From: Companilactobacillus tucceti DSM 20183
GTDB lineage: Bacteria > Bacillota > Bacilli > Lactobacillales > Lactobacillaceae
Assembly: GCF_001434665.1 (NCBI RefSeq)
Contig: NZ_AZDG01000004.1
Coordinates: 62,001-126,000, forward strand
Direction of reading: 5' to 3'
DNA length: 64,000 nucleotides
The position numbers and the translations under genes are program-made. Of this stretch, positions 16,576 through 29,637 are shown piece by piece. The notes beneath the pieces were generated by a model. That model ran no database searches. It saw only the letters and a program-made list of their open reading frames with translations, and had not been told where the DNA came from. The stretch's first letter is position 1. Every line of letters begins with the position of its first letter.

Positions 16576-17559
16576 CTATTCCAAGTTCTTTTCTTCTTCA
16601 ATGATCTTTTTACCAGCATCTTGTTCACTGATAGTGGTATCTATTGCTTTAGCAGGCATTGAGTCAACATTGGCATAGATATTTATATGTTGATGGAGAT
16701 TAACAAATTCCATTGGAGCATCCCCACCGTATTCACCATCAAGATTGATCATAATGCGATTTTTATCATTAGCTTTTACACTTAATTTTTTAGTCTTAGT
16801 ATAAATGATCTTCGGATTATTGACATGACGGCCACCATTCAAGACAAGCGCAATTAAATGGACCAGATCTCTTAGATTGGTTTCTTTAACTATAATTAGT
16901 GAAAATGTTCCATCACCTATAACAGAATCTGGAGCAATTTGTTCCATTCCACCAATTGAATTAGTTAAACCAATCAAAAACATAGTAGCTTTACCATCAA
17001 ATACTCCATCGTCGTATTCAATATGCATATCGATTGGATTGATCCTAGGCAACATTTCTGCACCTTTAACAAGATAAGCCAAGTATCCCAAAATTGATTT
17101 ATATGCTGACGGAACTTCATATGTTAACTCAGTCATAGAACCGCCACCAGCGATATTAATAAAGTAATTGCTTCCTGCTTTACCAATATCAACTGGAATT
17201 TTTTGATTTTTTAAAATAATTTTGGCAGCTTCGACCACATCATCACGTGGTATTTTCAAAGCTCTGGCATAATCATTAGTAGTACCAGCTGGAATAATAG
17301 CTAATTCAGGACGTTTATCTAATGGAGCTATTCCATTAACGACCTCATTGATTGTTCCATCTCCACCAGCAGCAACGATTAAATCAAAGTTTTCCTGTGC
17401 CACGCGTCTTGCCTCATCCAAGGCAGAATTCTTTTTCGGTGTAGTACGAAAAGCACTAGCTTCATAGCCGGCCTTTTCCAATACATTTAAAATTTCACCT
17501 ACATTATTCCTCAATGTTTCATGCCCGGATGTAGGATTATATATCAATCTAGCACGCAT
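16576..17559 (-). CDS. dagK: Diacylglycerol/lipid kinase (DagK, YegS/Rv2252 family)
   Basis: 327 residues, soluble/peripheral. It carries the ATP-binding GGDGT loop (AAGGDGTINEV) and the family's IPAGTTNDYARAL stretch. It phosphorylates diacylglycerol, recycling the lipid released by lipoteichoic acid synthesis. It lies 12 bases after gatB, in the order gatCAB-dagK-rlmD conserved across Lactobacillales. A TERMINAL region of about 30 residues is charged (EEEKN). Confidence 0.93.
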   Translation of the reverse strand: MRARLIYNPTSGHETLRNNVGEILNVLEKAGYEASAFRTTPKKNSALDEARRVAQENFDLIVAAGGDGTINEVVNGIAPLDKRPELAIIPAGTTNDYARALKIPRDDVVEAAKIILKNQKIPVDIGKAGSNYFINIAGGGSMTELTYEVPSAYKSILGYLAYLVKGAEMLPRINPIDMHIEYDDGVFDGKATMFLIGLTNSIGGMEQIAPDSVIGDGTFSLIIVKETNLRDLVHLIALVLNGGRHVNNPKIIYTKTKKLSVKANDKNRIMINLDGEYGGDAPMEFVNLHQHINIYANVDSMPAKAIDTTISEQDAGKKIIEEEKNLE

Positions 17560-17571
17560 AATAAACCCTCA

Positions 17572-19002
17572 CTAACGATTATTCAGCTCGGACATCAAGA
17601 TCTTATTTACCACTTTAGGGTTAGCTTGACCATGAGTCTGTTTCATGATTTGACCAACCAAGTACCCGACAGCACGGTCTTTACCATTCTTAAAGTCATC
17701 TATTGATTGTTGGTTATTATCTAAGATTTCTGTAATCATTGGTGTTAAGACAGCGGGATCAGATTCTTGAACAAGTCCCTTTTCTTTAACCCAGCCCTCA
17801 GGCTCAGTTCCATTACTAATTGTTTCTTTAAAGACCTTCTTAGCAATTTTAGATGAAATAGTTCCATCAGAGATCAACTTGATCATTGTTGCTAAATGTT
17901 CAGGTGTTAATTTTGTTTCTAATAATCCAATTTTCTTTTCGTTCAAATAAGCATTAACTTCACCCATCAACCAGTTAGAAACTAATTTAGGGTTAGCACC
18001 AAACTTAACTGCTTCATCAAAGAAATCTGACATTTCCTTAGTATCAGTCAAAACGCCAGCATCATATTCAGGAATTCCCAATTCATTAACATAACGACTA
18101 CGACGTTTTTCAGCTGGTTCTGGTAAACTATCTTGAATTTCTTTGATCCATGCTGGTGCAATTTCAAATCCTGGTAAATCTGGTTCTGGGAAATAACGAT
18201 AGTCATCAGCACCAGATTTTACACGCATAAGAATTGTTTCGCCAGTTTTTTCATCAAATCGTCTTGTTTCTTGACCAATTGTTCCACCATTCTTTAAGAT
18301 GGCTGATTGACGTTTTTCCTCATAGGCCAAACCTAATTTAACAAAGTTGAAAGAGTTCAAGTTCTTCAATTCGACTTTTGTTCCATAAACATCAGAACCG
18401 ACTGGGCGAATTGAGATGTTTGTATCAACACGCATTGAACCTTCTTCCATCTTAACATCAGATGCACCTGTAAATTGTACGATTTGACGAAGTTTCTCAA
18501 GGTATTGATATGCTTCTTCAGGAGAATGCATGTCAGCTTTTGAAACAATTTCAATCAAAGGTGTACCTTGACGGTTCAAATCAACATAAGAATATCCGTC
18601 ATTTCCGTGAGTATTCTTACCAGCATCTTCTTCAACGTGAAGTTCTTCGATACCGATCTTTTTCTTCTTACCATCAACTTCAATTTCGATCCAACCATCA
18701 TGTGCCAATGGCTTATCATGTTGTGTTAATTGGTAAGCCTTAGGGTTATCAGGATAGAAATAGTTTTTACGATCAAAGTGTGTGTGATTTTCAACATTAG
18801 CATTTAATGCCAAAGCAACCATAACACCTAATCTATATCCTTCTTTATTAACAGTTGGTAATGTTCCAGGGAAACCAAAATCAATAACGTTAGTATTGAC
18901 ATTAGAGTCTGCACCATAGGCAACTGGTGAAGGACTAAACATTTTTGATTTTGTCTTTAGCTCAACGTGAACTTCTAGACCGATTGTAGTTTCAAAATTC
19001 AT
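17572..19002 (-). CDS. gatB: Asp-tRNA(Asn)/Glu-tRNA(Gln) amidotransferase subunit B
   Basis: 476 residues, full length. The N-terminus ([20 protein letters not shown]) is the GatB signature, and the tail domain at the C-terminus recognises tRNA. GatB phosphorylates the misacylated Glu or Asp before GatA-supplied ammonia replaces the phosphate. Its ATG overlaps the gatA stop as TAATG. A tRNA-Gln gene lies elsewhere in the window (50049-50120); GatCAB supplies its charging where GlnRS is lacking. Confidence 0.98.
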   Translation of the reverse strand: MNFETTIGLEVHVELKTKSKMFSPSPVAYGADSNVNTNVIDFGFPGTLPTVNKEGYRLGVMVALALNANVENHTHFDRKNYFYPDNPKAYQLTQHDKPLAHDGWIEIEVDGKKKKIGIEELHVEEDAGKNTHGNDGYSYVDLNRQGTPLIEIVSKADMHSPEEAYQYLEKLRQIVQFTGASDVKMEEGSMRVDTNISIRPVGSDVYGTKVELKNLNSFNFVKLGLAYEEKRQSAILKNGGTIGQETRRFDEKTGETILMRVKSGADDYRYFPEPDLPGFEIAPAWIKEIQDSLPEPAEKRRSRYVNELGIPEYDAGVLTDTKEMSDFFDEAVKFGANPKLVSNWLMGEVNAYLNEKKIGLLETKLTPEHLATMIKLISDGTISSKIAKKVFKETISNGTEPEGWVKEKGLVQESDPAVLTPMITEILDNNQQSIDDFKNGKDRAVGYLVGQIMKQTHGQANPKVVNKILMSELNNR

Positions 19003-20459
19003 TAGTCTTCCCCCTTTAGAGCAGTTGGTATTTTTTCATAGAATTTATTTTCTTCTTGTAATGCATAAGCTGCGTTAAAAATTGCTTGTTCATTAAATGG
19101 CTTTGCCATAATTTGAAGTCCAACTGGCATTCCATTAGCCAAACCAGCTGGTACTGAGGCAGCAGGTAATCCGGCCAGGTTAGCAGGAATTGTCAAAATA
19201 TCGTTCATATACATTGCTAGTGGATCATCAATTTTAGCACCGATCTTAAATGCAGCACTTGTTGTTGAAGGTCCCATGATCAAATCATATTTATCAAGAA
19301 CCTTAGTCATTTCTTGAATAAAGATTGTTCTTACTTGAGCAGCCTTTTTAAAGTAGGCATCATATGAACCAGCTGAAAGGGCAAATGTACCTAACATGAT
19401 ACGACGCTTAACTTCATCGCCAAATCCTTCTGAACGTGAATTAACAAAGAGATCCTTGATATTCTTAACGTCCTTAGCACGGAATCCATAACGAACACCA
19501 TCATATCTTTGCAAGTTAGAAGATGCTTCACTGGAAGCCAAAACATAATAAACTTCAACCGCATGTTTCAAAGTTGGAAGACTTACTTCTTCAACTGTAG
19601 CACCTAGCTTTTTATATACATCAATAGCAGCATTTACTTGTTTTATAACCTCAGGATCAGCACCTTCATGCCAGAATTCCTTAGGAATAGCAATCTTAAC
19701 ACCTGACATGTCTTTATCAAGGTTAGCGCGATAGTCAGGAACTTCTTTTTCTGAACTAGTACTATCGTGATAATCATGACCAGCCATTGTTGAAAGAACA
19801 GTTGCTGAATCTTCAACACGTTTTGACATAACACCGACTTGATCAAGACTTGATGAAAAGGCAATAACTCCCCAACGAGAAACACGACCATATGTTGGTT
19901 TGATACCAAAGATACCATTAAATGCAGCTGGTTGACGAATTGAACCACCAGTATCTGTACCTAAAGCAGCAACTACTTCACCTGAAGCAACAGCAGCTGC
20001 GGAACCACCTGAAGAACCACCAGGAACGTAATCTAAATTCCAAGGATTATGTGTATTTCCAAAGAAGGAAGTTTCAGTAGATGAACCCATAGCGAACTCA
20101 TCCATATTTGTCTTACCGATATTAATAGCACCAGCAGATTCTAATTTTTCAAGAACGGTTGCACTATATACTGGCATAAAGTTATAAAGGATCTTACTTG
20201 CTGCAGTAGTTTTAATACCATTGCTGACAATATTATCCTTAAAAGCAATAGGGATACCTGATAGGTTGCCCTTAATACCTTCTGTATCAACTTTTTTTGC
20301 AACATCAGTAGCGGCATCATTAACAGTGATGAAGGCAGAAATGTCTTCATCTTTTTCTTTAATACCAGCTAAAGTTTGTTCAGTTAACTCTTTTGAGGTT
20401 AACTCTTTGTCAGCCAATTTCTTATGTAATGAATCTATAGTTTCATTTAAGTAATTCAC
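19002..20459 (-). CDS. gatA: Asp-tRNA(Asn)/Glu-tRNA(Gln) amidotransferase subunit A
   Basis: 485 residues, amidase-signature enzyme that releases ammonia from glutamine. The Lys of the Ser-cisSer-Lys triad is in IAFKDN, and the Gly/Ser-rich motif [14 protein letters not shown] followed by [12 protein letters not shown] carries the two serines. It starts with GTG, which overlaps the gatC stop (TAGTG), an arrangement of tight translational coupling. Confidence 0.98.
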   Translation of the reverse strand: MNYLNETIDSLHKKLADKELTSKELTEQTLAGIKEKDEDISAFITVNDAATDVAKKVDTEGIKGNLSGIPIAFKDNIVSNGIKTTAASKILYNFMPVYSATVLEKLESAGAINIGKTNMDEFAMGSSTETSFFGNTHNPWNLDYVPGGSSGGSAAAVASGEVVAALGTDTGGSIRQPAAFNGIFGIKPTYGRVSRWGVIAFSSSLDQVGVMSKRVEDSATVLSTMAGHDYHDSTSSEKEVPDYRANLDKDMSGVKIAIPKEFWHEGADPEVIKQVNAAIDVYKKLGATVEEVSLPTLKHAVEVYYVLASSEASSNLQRYDGVRYGFRAKDVKNIKDLFVNSRSEGFGDEVKRRIMLGTFALSAGSYDAYFKKAAQVRTIFIQEMTKVLDKYDLIMGPSTTSAAFKIGAKIDDPLAMYMNDILTIPANLAGLPAASVPAGLANGMPVGLQIMAKPFNEQAIFNAAYALQEENKFYEKIPTALKGED

Positions 20460-20758
20460 TATTCATCTTCCCCCTTTGCAACAATCGTAGGTACCTTGAT
20501 CAAGTTATCTTCAGATTCAGGAACGTTTTCAAACATTTGCTCTCTTGTTTGAGTATGAATACCCTTATCTTCACGGAATGTTGTACTTGTATCACCCATG
20601 TTGTAAGTAGGTTCAATGCCTGTTGTATCAACGCTGGCTAATTTATCTTCCATATTGACGATTTTTCCTAGTTGACTAACGAAACTATCAACTTCATCAT
20701 CTTTTAATTTCAGATTGGCTAATTCTGCAACGTGCAAAATTTCTTCTTTAGAAATCAT
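20459..20758 (-). CDS. gatC: Asp-tRNA(Asn)/Glu-tRNA(Gln) amidotransferase subunit C
   Basis: 99 residues, the usual GatC length, with the VAELANLKL start region and the R-E-D motif (FREDKG). It is the small belt subunit that holds GatA and GatB together. AAGGAG lies 8 bases before the ATG. Its upstream gap contains the family B repeats, so transcription from camS may be interrupted here. Confidence 0.96.
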   Translation of the reverse strand: MISKEEILHVAELANLKLKDDEVDSFVSQLGKIVNMEDKLASVDTTGIEPTYNMGDTSTTFREDKGIHTQTREQMFENVPESEDNLIKVPTIVAKGEDE

Positions 20759-20807
20759 GAAATATCTCCTTGTATCGGCTTAAATTTATTAATTAATTTT
20801 TTAAATG

Positions 20808-20963
20808 AGTTTAAAGCTGGACAAACCTCTGCTTCGCTCTTTTATCTCAAACGAGCTACGGCTGGACAAACCTCTGTGCTTACTACGGATAATAATCATG
20901 GCACAAAACGCCATGGTTATTATCCTAGGTAATGCTCGAGGTCTGGGCGTCCAGCCTTCGCTC
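20808..20963 (-). repeat. Family B hairpin copy plus an extra 3'-half copy
   Basis: The full hairpin occupies 20853-20963: outer arms 20853-20867 with 20949-20963 (13 of 15) and a long inner stem with GGATAATAATCATGGC / GCCATGGTTATTATCC. The conserved internal-loop segments are CGAGCATTA and TAAGCACAGAGG (minus reading), and the tail is CTCGTTTGAG. A second copy of only the 3' half (GCAGAGGTTTGTCCAGC) follows at about 20808-20842. The element starts right after the camS stop codon. Confidence 0.8.
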
Positions 20964-20964
20964 T

Positions 20965-22098
20965 CTAATCAGAGTTATAAACATGCGTATAGAACTTACC
21001 ATCGGTACGTGTTATAACTGATTGTTGTTGATCTACTGTTTGAATATTGATGTCAAGATTTGCACTTGATGGCAAATACTTTGTTGCACTATTTTGAACA
21101 AATTGAGTAAAGCTTGTTATTTGTGCTAAACCATCAAATTGTGTATTGATTGTAATATCCATAGATTTTAGATCATTGCCATCGTAATGAGCTTGTGCTG
21201 TTACACCTGACAAATTAGGGAAGTAATCTTGAATATTTGATTTAAAGTTTGAAAAGGCATCTGAATCACTACTATTAATGGCTGTTTCATTATTAACAGT
21301 TGGTAACATTTGATTCTTATAATTCAATTCTTTCCAATTACCTAAGTCTCCACTCTTACTTACTGAATATTGGAAATATGTTCCACCTACCAATGTATCT
21401 TCTGGCGCAACTGAATAAAGACCAACAACGATTGGAATATTTCCAACCTTATTCATCTTACGCAAACGTTTAACTACTTCTTTAGCAATCTTTTCACCTT
21501 GAGCTTTTTGTTCTTCTTGGCTAATTGAAGTTTTAAAAGTAGCCCCATATTTCTTCTTTTGATAGTAGTCTGTTTTATTGATAGCAATACCAATAGACAT
21601 ACCGGCTAACTTGTACTTACCATCTTGCTTTTGCAAATAATCTTCTTCAAGCATTTGTTGTAGGTACATCGGAGTACGCTTATTTTCACTCTTTGAACCA
21701 TTTGATGCTGGATTTAAACCTGTAGGATTGCTACTAGATTTTCTATCCAACCACTTATTAACTACTGAGGCTTTAAGAACTTGTCCTTCTTGGAAAGTAT
21801 AAGAATTAGTGGAATATTCTTTTTTAGAAAGATCCAATAAACCACTTTCAAAACTGCGGCTATTAAAGGCGTTGTTATTATCAGCAGCCGTCAATCCTGA
21901 AATCGGACTAGTTTTATATTTACCATTACTCATCAAAACATCATAAGAGCCTGAATCAGAGGCATTTGATGTTTGAACAGAACTTTTACTGTTGTCACTG
22001 CCTCCAGATGAAAGACTAGAATCTTGTAGGTTTCCACAACCAGCTAAAAGAAGTGAACATAAAAATATTAAAGCTGTAGATTTTATGACTTTTTTCAA
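20965..22098 (-). CDS. camS: CamS-family sex-pheromone-type lipoprotein
   Basis: 377 residues from a TTG start that has AGGAG 7 bases upstream; an ATG nine codons earlier would place that site inside the coding region. The N-terminus is a lipoprotein signal peptide with lipobox LLAGC, so the protein is lipid-anchored outside the cell. The rest matches the CamS family (pheromone cAM373 precursor lipoproteins of Firmicutes), whose own function is unsettled. The ligA stop codon overlaps its ribosome site. The order pcrA-ligA-camS-gatC is conserved in lactobacilli. The stop is TAG followed directly by the AGAGCG of a hairpin repeat. Confidence 0.92.
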   Translation of the reverse strand: MKKVIKSTALIFLCSLLLAGCGNLQDSSLSSGGSDNSKSSVQTSNASDSGSYDVLMSNGKYKTSPISGLTAADNNNAFNSRSFESGLLDLSKKEYSTNSYTFQEGQVLKASVVNKWLDRKSSSNPTGLNPASNGSKSENKRTPMYLQQMLEEDYLQKQDGKYKLAGMSIGIAINKTDYYQKKKYGATFKTSISQEEQKAQGEKIAKEVVKRLRKMNKVGNIPIVVGLYSVAPEDTLVGGTYFQYSVSKSGDLGNWKELNYKNQMLPTVNNETAINSSDSDAFSNFKSNIQDYFPNLSGVTAQAHYDGNDLKSMDITINTQFDGLAQITSFTQFVQNSATKYLPSSANLDINIQTVDQQQSVITRTDGKFYTHVYNSD

Positions 22099-22108
22099 AA
22101 CTTTTCTC

Positions 22109-24136
<2,028 letters not shown>

Positions 24137-24144
24137 CTACAAAA

Positions 24145-26388
24145 TTAGCTCTTTTTTTGAATAGGTGCATATTCTGCCAACAAACGTTTGATTCCTTCAT
24201 TATCAAAGGCAATATCCAACTCTGCACTTTCACCTTCGCCATTGACTTTAACTACGGTTCCTTCGCCCCACTTCTTATGCATAACTTTATCGCCAATATT
24301 CCAACGAACTTTTTCTGCACCTTGAGCACCACTAGCTTTGGTTTTAGCTTCAACCTTATAACTACCATGTAACGCTGCCTCATGACGGCGTCTACTAAAT
24401 GGAAGTTCTTTTTCTTTGGAACGCATTGGTATACTACCAGCATTTTTATTAACTAATTCCAAGTTATCATCGTCAATTTCTTCAACAAAACGTGATACTT
24501 GATTACTTTGTAGGCGACCATAAAGCATTCTACTGTAGGCGTTAGTTAAATAAAGTATCTTCTCAGCTCTAGTGATACCAACATATGCTAAACGACGTTC
24601 TTCTTCTAGTTCTTCTTGTTTCATTAATGAACGAGACAATGGGAAAATTCCCTCTTCCATACCAACTAAAAAGACAACTGGGAATTCCAAACCTTTTGCC
24701 GCATGCAATGTCATTAAAGTAACTTCTTGTTGATCTTCTTCCAGATCATCTTGATCACTAACTAATGACAATTCAGTTAAAAATGACTCCAATCTAGTTT
24801 CATCAATTTCTGGATCCGGCTCATAAGATTGATCAAATTGAGTCGTAACCGTCAAAAGTTCTTGAATATTTTCAATTCTAGATTGAGATTCCAAATTATT
24901 TTGTTTTTTCAATTCATCAACATAATCTGATTGTTCTAGTAATTGTTCCATCAAATCAGTCATAGAGTTTGATTGAGCCATTTTAGTTAACTCATCTATC
25001 ATTTTGTAAAATGATTCAAAAGTCTTTCGTGGTTTAGCTGCTAATGGTGATAATTCAATATTTTCGCAGGCTTCTAACAATGACCAACCATGCTCATCAG
25101 CATAGTTTTGTAGTTTATCTATCGTACCTGGTCCAATCCCACGTTTTGGGCTATTGATAACACGTTGAAAACTCATCGAATCATCATGATTAGCGACCAA
25201 TCTCAAATAAGCTAAAATATCTTTAATTTCTTTACGGTCATAGAACTTATGTCCACCAATAATCTTATAAGGTATATTTGCGGAAAGAAGCTTTTCTTCA
25301 AATGTACGTGACTGTGCATTAGTACGATAAAGAATTGCTATATCACCATAATTAAAGTTTTTTAGTAGCAGACTTTTTATTTGATCAATAACATATAAGG
25401 CTTCATCAGTTTCATTTTGACCACGATAAAACTTGATTTTGTCACCTTGTTTATTGTCAGTCCACAATTCTTTTGGCTTACGATTCTCATTATGATTAAT
25501 AACTTGATTAGCAGCACTTAAGATTGTCTTAGTAGAACGGTAGTTTTGTTCTAGTTTAATAGTAGTTGCTTCTGGATAATCTTCTTCAAAGTTCATAATA
25601 TTTTTCATGTTAGCGCCACGCCAGCCATAAATACTCTGGTCAGCATCACCAACTACACAGACATTACGATATTTAGCACCTAATTGTTTTACTAATTTAT
25701 ATTGAGCTTCATTAGTATCCTGATACTCATCAACGTGAATATATTGGAATTTTTCTTGATAATATTCCAAAACATCGGGACATTGCTCAAACAAAATATT
25801 TGTTTGCATAATCAAATCATCAAAATCTAAGGCCTGGTTACGTTCCATTTCTTTTGTATATGCGTCATAACAATTAGCAACAATTTGTTCAAAAGGTGAT
25901 TTTGCATCTTGTGCATATGATTCAGGCGTTACCAAATCATTTTTTGCATTACTGATCGATGCTAAAATTGCACGAGGATCATATCGTTTAGGATCTAAAT
26001 TCATACGATTAAGGATTTGCTTCATCAAAGTGCGTTGTTCTGATGGATCAGAAATCGTAAATGAGCGAGATTTTCCCATTTTATCAATATCACGTCTTAA
26101 AATTCGGACACACAATGAATGGAAGGTTGATACCCAGATATCATTGGCTGCTTCATCCAATAACTTACCAATTCTTTCTTTCATCTCTTTGGCGGCCTTA
26201 TTAGTAAAAGTAATTGCCAAGACATGCCATGGCATAACATTCTTTTCCTCAATTAAATAGGCCACACGATGTGTCAAAACTCGTGTCTTACCACTGCCGG
26301 CACCAGCCATGATCAATAGTGGGCCTTCGGTTGTTTTAACAGCCTCTTTTTGTTCAGTGTTTAAACCTTTTAACATAGTTTCATCCAA
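24145..26388 (-). CDS. pcrA: ATP-dependent DNA helicase PcrA (UvrD family)
   Basis: 747 residues. Superfamily 1A motifs are clear: motif I GAGSGKT, motif II DEYQDTN, motif III GDADQSIYGWRGA, motif IV EQNYRS, motif VI ITRAEKILYLT. The C-terminal 60 residues (KVMHKKWGEGTVVKV) form the Tudor-like domain that binds RNA polymerase. It acts in repair and replication restart. It heads the operon; a TACAAT -10 box lies at about 26446-26451. Confidence 0.98.
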   Translation of the reverse strand: MDETMLKGLNTEQKEAVKTTEGPLLIMAGAGSGKTRVLTHRVAYLIEEKNVMPWHVLAITFTNKAAKEMKERIGKLLDEAANDIWVSTFHSLCVRILRRDIDKMGKSRSFTISDPSEQRTLMKQILNRMNLDPKRYDPRAILASISNAKNDLVTPESYAQDAKSPFEQIVANCYDAYTKEMERNQALDFDDLIMQTNILFEQCPDVLEYYQEKFQYIHVDEYQDTNEAQYKLVKQLGAKYRNVCVVGDADQSIYGWRGANMKNIMNFEEDYPEATTIKLEQNYRSTKTILSAANQVINHNENRKPKELWTDNKQGDKIKFYRGQNETDEALYVIDQIKSLLLKNFNYGDIAILYRTNAQSRTFEEKLLSANIPYKIIGGHKFYDRKEIKDILAYLRLVANHDDSMSFQRVINSPKRGIGPGTIDKLQNYADEHGWSLLEACENIELSPLAAKPRKTFESFYKMIDELTKMAQSNSMTDLMEQLLEQSDYVDELKKQNNLESQSRIENIQELLTVTTQFDQSYEPDPEIDETRLESFLTELSLVSDQDDLEEDQQEVTLMTLHAAKGLEFPVVFLVGMEEGIFPLSRSLMKQEELEEERRLAYVGITRAEKILYLTNAYSRMLYGRLQSNQVSRFVEEIDDDNLELVNKNAGSIPMRSKEKELPFSRRRHEAALHGSYKVEAKTKASGAQGAEKVRWNIGDKVMHKKWGEGTVVKVNGEGESAELDIAFDNEGIKRLLAEYAPIQKKS

Positions 26389-26500
26389 TTTTATAAACCC
26401 TCAAATCCTTAATATATCAACGTTTACTGAAAACATTCATTTTACATTGTAGCAAATTTTTCATAACAATAATACTAACACGGATTTTTTATAGTCAGTC

Positions 26501-26544
26501 AAAAAGCGGATATCGTTTGTATAAATAAACGACATCCGCTTTTT
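26501..26544 (-). terminator. Terminator of purB
   Basis: AAAAAGCGGATATCGTTT / AAACGACATCCGCTTTTT with an 8-base loop and one mismatch, ending in T-runs, 10 bases after the purB stop. Confidence 0.93.
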
Positions 26545-26553
26545 AATTTTATT

Positions 26554-27849
26554 TTATTCTAATCCAACGCGTTTAAAAATATTATCAATATTTCTTAAAT
26601 GCCAATGATAATCAAAAGCGTCATCTAAATCTTCTTTGGTTAAGTTATCAGTTACACGACTATCTGCCTCTAACAAAGTACGGAAATCTTTTTTCTCATC
26701 CCAAACTTTGGCAGTCATTGGTTGAACAATGTCATATGCCGCTTCTCGACTAAGTCCTTTTTCAACTAATTTCAAAAGAACTCTTTGTGAATAAATCAAA
26801 CCATGTGTCAAATTCATGTTTTCTAGCATTTTATCTGGGAAAACAGTTAAATCATCAACGATCTTAGTAAATCTAACTAAGATATAGTCCAACAATTCAG
26901 TAGAATCAGGAATAATGATTCTTTCTGCAGAACTATGTGAAATATCACGTTCATGCCACAAAGGAACATCCTCTAAAGCTGTAAAGGCGTGTCCTTTAAT
27001 TACTCGAGCAAGTCCAGTAACGTTTTCTGATCCAATGGGATTACGTTTATGAGGCATTGCTGATGAACCTTTTTGACCAGCAGCAAAGAATTCTTCTGCT
27101 TCTCTAACTTCAGTTCTTTGTAAATGACGAACCTCTAGAGCAAAGCGTTCGATCGAAGTAGCAATCAAAGCCATTGTCTGAATGTATTCAGCATGTAGAT
27201 CTCTTGGTAATACTTGAGTAGAAATTTCTTGCGGACGAATTCCTAGTTTGTTGCAAACAAATTCTTCAACTTCTGGTGGGACATTAGCAAAGCTACCAAC
27301 GGCACCACTGATCTTTCCAGCTTCTACGCCTTTAGCAGCGTGTTCAAAGCGTTCAATATCTCTTTTGATTTCTGAATACCAATTTGCAAGCACTAATCCA
27401 AATGTTGTAGGTTCAGCATGTACACCGTGAGTACGGCCGATCATAACTGTATCTTTATATTCAAGAGCCTTTTTACCAACAACGTCTAAGAAATGGTTCA
27501 AATCTTGACGAATAATATCGTTGGCTTGCTTCATCAAATACCCATAAGCAGTATCAACAACATCAGTTGAAGTAAGTCCAAAATGAACCCACTTCTTCTC
27601 GTCGCCTAAATATTTAGAAACATCTCTTGTAAAAGCAACTACATCATGCTTCGTGATCTTTTCTAGTTCTTGAATTTCAGAAACATCAAACTTAGCATTT
27701 TCAGCAACTTTTTTAGCATCTTCAGCTGGGATCTCTCCTTGCTTACTCCAAGCTTCAACGGCTGCAATTTCTACTTCCAACCAAGCTTGATACTTATTCT
27801 TATCGGTCCAAATAGGTCGCATGGTCTTAGTTATATATCTATCAATCAT
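26554..27849 (-). CDS. purB: Adenylosuccinate lyase
   Basis: 431 residues. The fumarase/aspartase-superfamily signature [11 protein letters not shown] is intact, with upstream TSTDVVDTA and [11 protein letters not shown] active-site regions. The enzyme acts twice in purine synthesis, releasing fumarate from SAICAR and from adenylosuccinate. The start lies 3 bases after the PurK-like stop, so the two genes form an operon with xpt further upstream. Confidence 0.98.
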   Translation of the reverse strand: MIDRYITKTMRPIWTDKNKYQAWLEVEIAAVEAWSKQGEIPAEDAKKVAENAKFDVSEIQELEKITKHDVVAFTRDVSKYLGDEKKWVHFGLTSTDVVDTAYGYLMKQANDIIRQDLNHFLDVVGKKALEYKDTVMIGRTHGVHAEPTTFGLVLANWYSEIKRDIERFEHAAKGVEAGKISGAVGSFANVPPEVEEFVCNKLGIRPQEISTQVLPRDLHAEYIQTMALIATSIERFALEVRHLQRTEVREAEEFFAAGQKGSSAMPHKRNPIGSENVTGLARVIKGHAFTALEDVPLWHERDISHSSAERIIIPDSTELLDYILVRFTKIVDDLTVFPDKMLENMNLTHGLIYSQRVLLKLVEKGLSREAAYDIVQPMTAKVWDEKKDFRTLLEADSRVTDNLTKEDLDDAFDYHWHLRNIDNIFKRVGLE

Positions 27850-27852
27850 AAT

Positions 27853-28983
27853 TTACTCTACTCTCCAAATTTTAGTTGATAAAATATCTTCTCTTAGATC
27901 TTCTTCTTCATCTGAAACAACTGAAATGTAACCTACATCCCTAGCAGCATCGTTTTTAGCCTTAAAGCCTGTGTAATAATTAAACTTCCATTGAGCCTTT
28001 TCCTGCAGAAGATCCAAACTTTGAGGTAAATTACCCTCAATTATTTTCAACGTTGCAGCATTTATCAATGGATAGATTTCAGGGATCGGCCAATCACAAA
28101 TAGCTCGAATATGTAATTCAAATTGTGATACACCAGTGGCTTCTTGGTAAACATTAGCTGAATAATTGATCCCCGGAAAAATACGCTTAACATATAAAAC
28201 TCCACTATCAGAAATAATGAAACCTATTCCAAAAATACCAACGTATTCAATATTATTTGCAATAATAAGCGCTACTCTTTGAATTTCAGCCTCTACTTCT
28301 GGATCGTTTTTCTTATACAAATAAGAACTCATTAAATGTGAACCATCATAAATTTCTCGAATCATCGGAAAAGTATGAATTTTCCCGTTTTTACTCTTGC
28401 TGACCATAATTGAGTACTCTTCTTTGGTATCTATCCAAGCCTCAAGAATATATGTACCGTTAGCCAAGAGATTTTGAACGTGTTCAACATCGGTTTCATT
28501 ATAAAGAACATGTCGTCTTAAAACATTTTGATTTTTCTGGATTGGTTTAATCATACATGGAAAACCAATTTCTTCAACAGCCTTTTTTATATCATCGACC
28601 GTCACTATCGAGAAAAATGGTGGCACATTTATCTTCAATGAATTCAAAAAAGTCCGCTCGATATAACGGTCTTGTACGATAGCTAACATATTTGATCCTT
28701 GAACAACATTAAATTCTCTTTCAAGACTTTCCAAAATGTCACTATCAAAGTTCTCATCCATGTACAAAAGAATGTCACTTCTATGGCCCAATTCAGTTAA
28801 ATTATCACTGTCCTCCAAATCACCGACTAAATATGTATCAGCTGCTTGAGTGGCAATATCATCTTCTTCGGTTGTTAAAAGAACAGTTCTAAAGCCCATA
28901 CGCTTTGCTTCAAGCTCAAACAGATATGTTTCACTGCCGCCGCCGATTATTCCCAGAGTTTTACCGGGCGCAATAAAAGTCAT
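27853..28983 (-). CDS. PurK-like ATP-grasp protein with degenerate active site
   Basis: 376 residues that align over the whole length with N5-carboxyaminoimidazole ribonucleotide synthase (PurK): an N-terminal GIIGGG nucleotide-fold start, a central ATP-grasp domain and the C-terminal TGVSQFELHIRA segment. Residues needed for catalysis are changed. The Mg-ligand V-E-x-F is G-I-G-F (251-254), the N-E-I-A-P-R box is V-K-R-I-F-P-G (265-271), and H-N-S-G-H is N-Y-S-A-N (273-277). The reading frame is intact and the gene sits between xpt and purB. A non-catalytic or changed role is likely, so I give no purK symbol. Confidence 0.82.
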   Translation of the reverse strand: MTFIAPGKTLGIIGGGSETYLFELEAKRMGFRTVLLTTEEDDIATQAADTYLVGDLEDSDNLTELGHRSDILLYMDENFDSDILESLEREFNVVQGSNMLAIVQDRYIERTFLNSLKINVPPFFSIVTVDDIKKAVEEIGFPCMIKPIQKNQNVLRRHVLYNETDVEHVQNLLANGTYILEAWIDTKEEYSIMVSKSKNGKIHTFPMIREIYDGSHLMSSYLYKKNDPEVEAEIQRVALIIANNIEYVGIFGIGFIISDSGVLYVKRIFPGINYSANVYQEATGVSQFELHIRAICDWPIPEIYPLINAATLKIIEGNLPQSLDLLQEKAQWKFNYYTGFKAKNDAARDVGYISVVSDEEEDLREDILSTKIWRVE

Positions 28984-29003
28984 AAGTCCACCTTCCTAGA
29001 TAT

Positions 29004-29612
<609 letters not shown>

Positions 29613-29637
29613 TTAGAGTCTATCATATTTTTCTTTT

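Noticed and set aside
27853-28983. Frameshift or pseudogene explanation for the PurK-like protein
   Set aside because: The frame is open over the full family length with a ribosome site, and the substitutions are single-residue changes spread over motifs rather than a shifted stretch.
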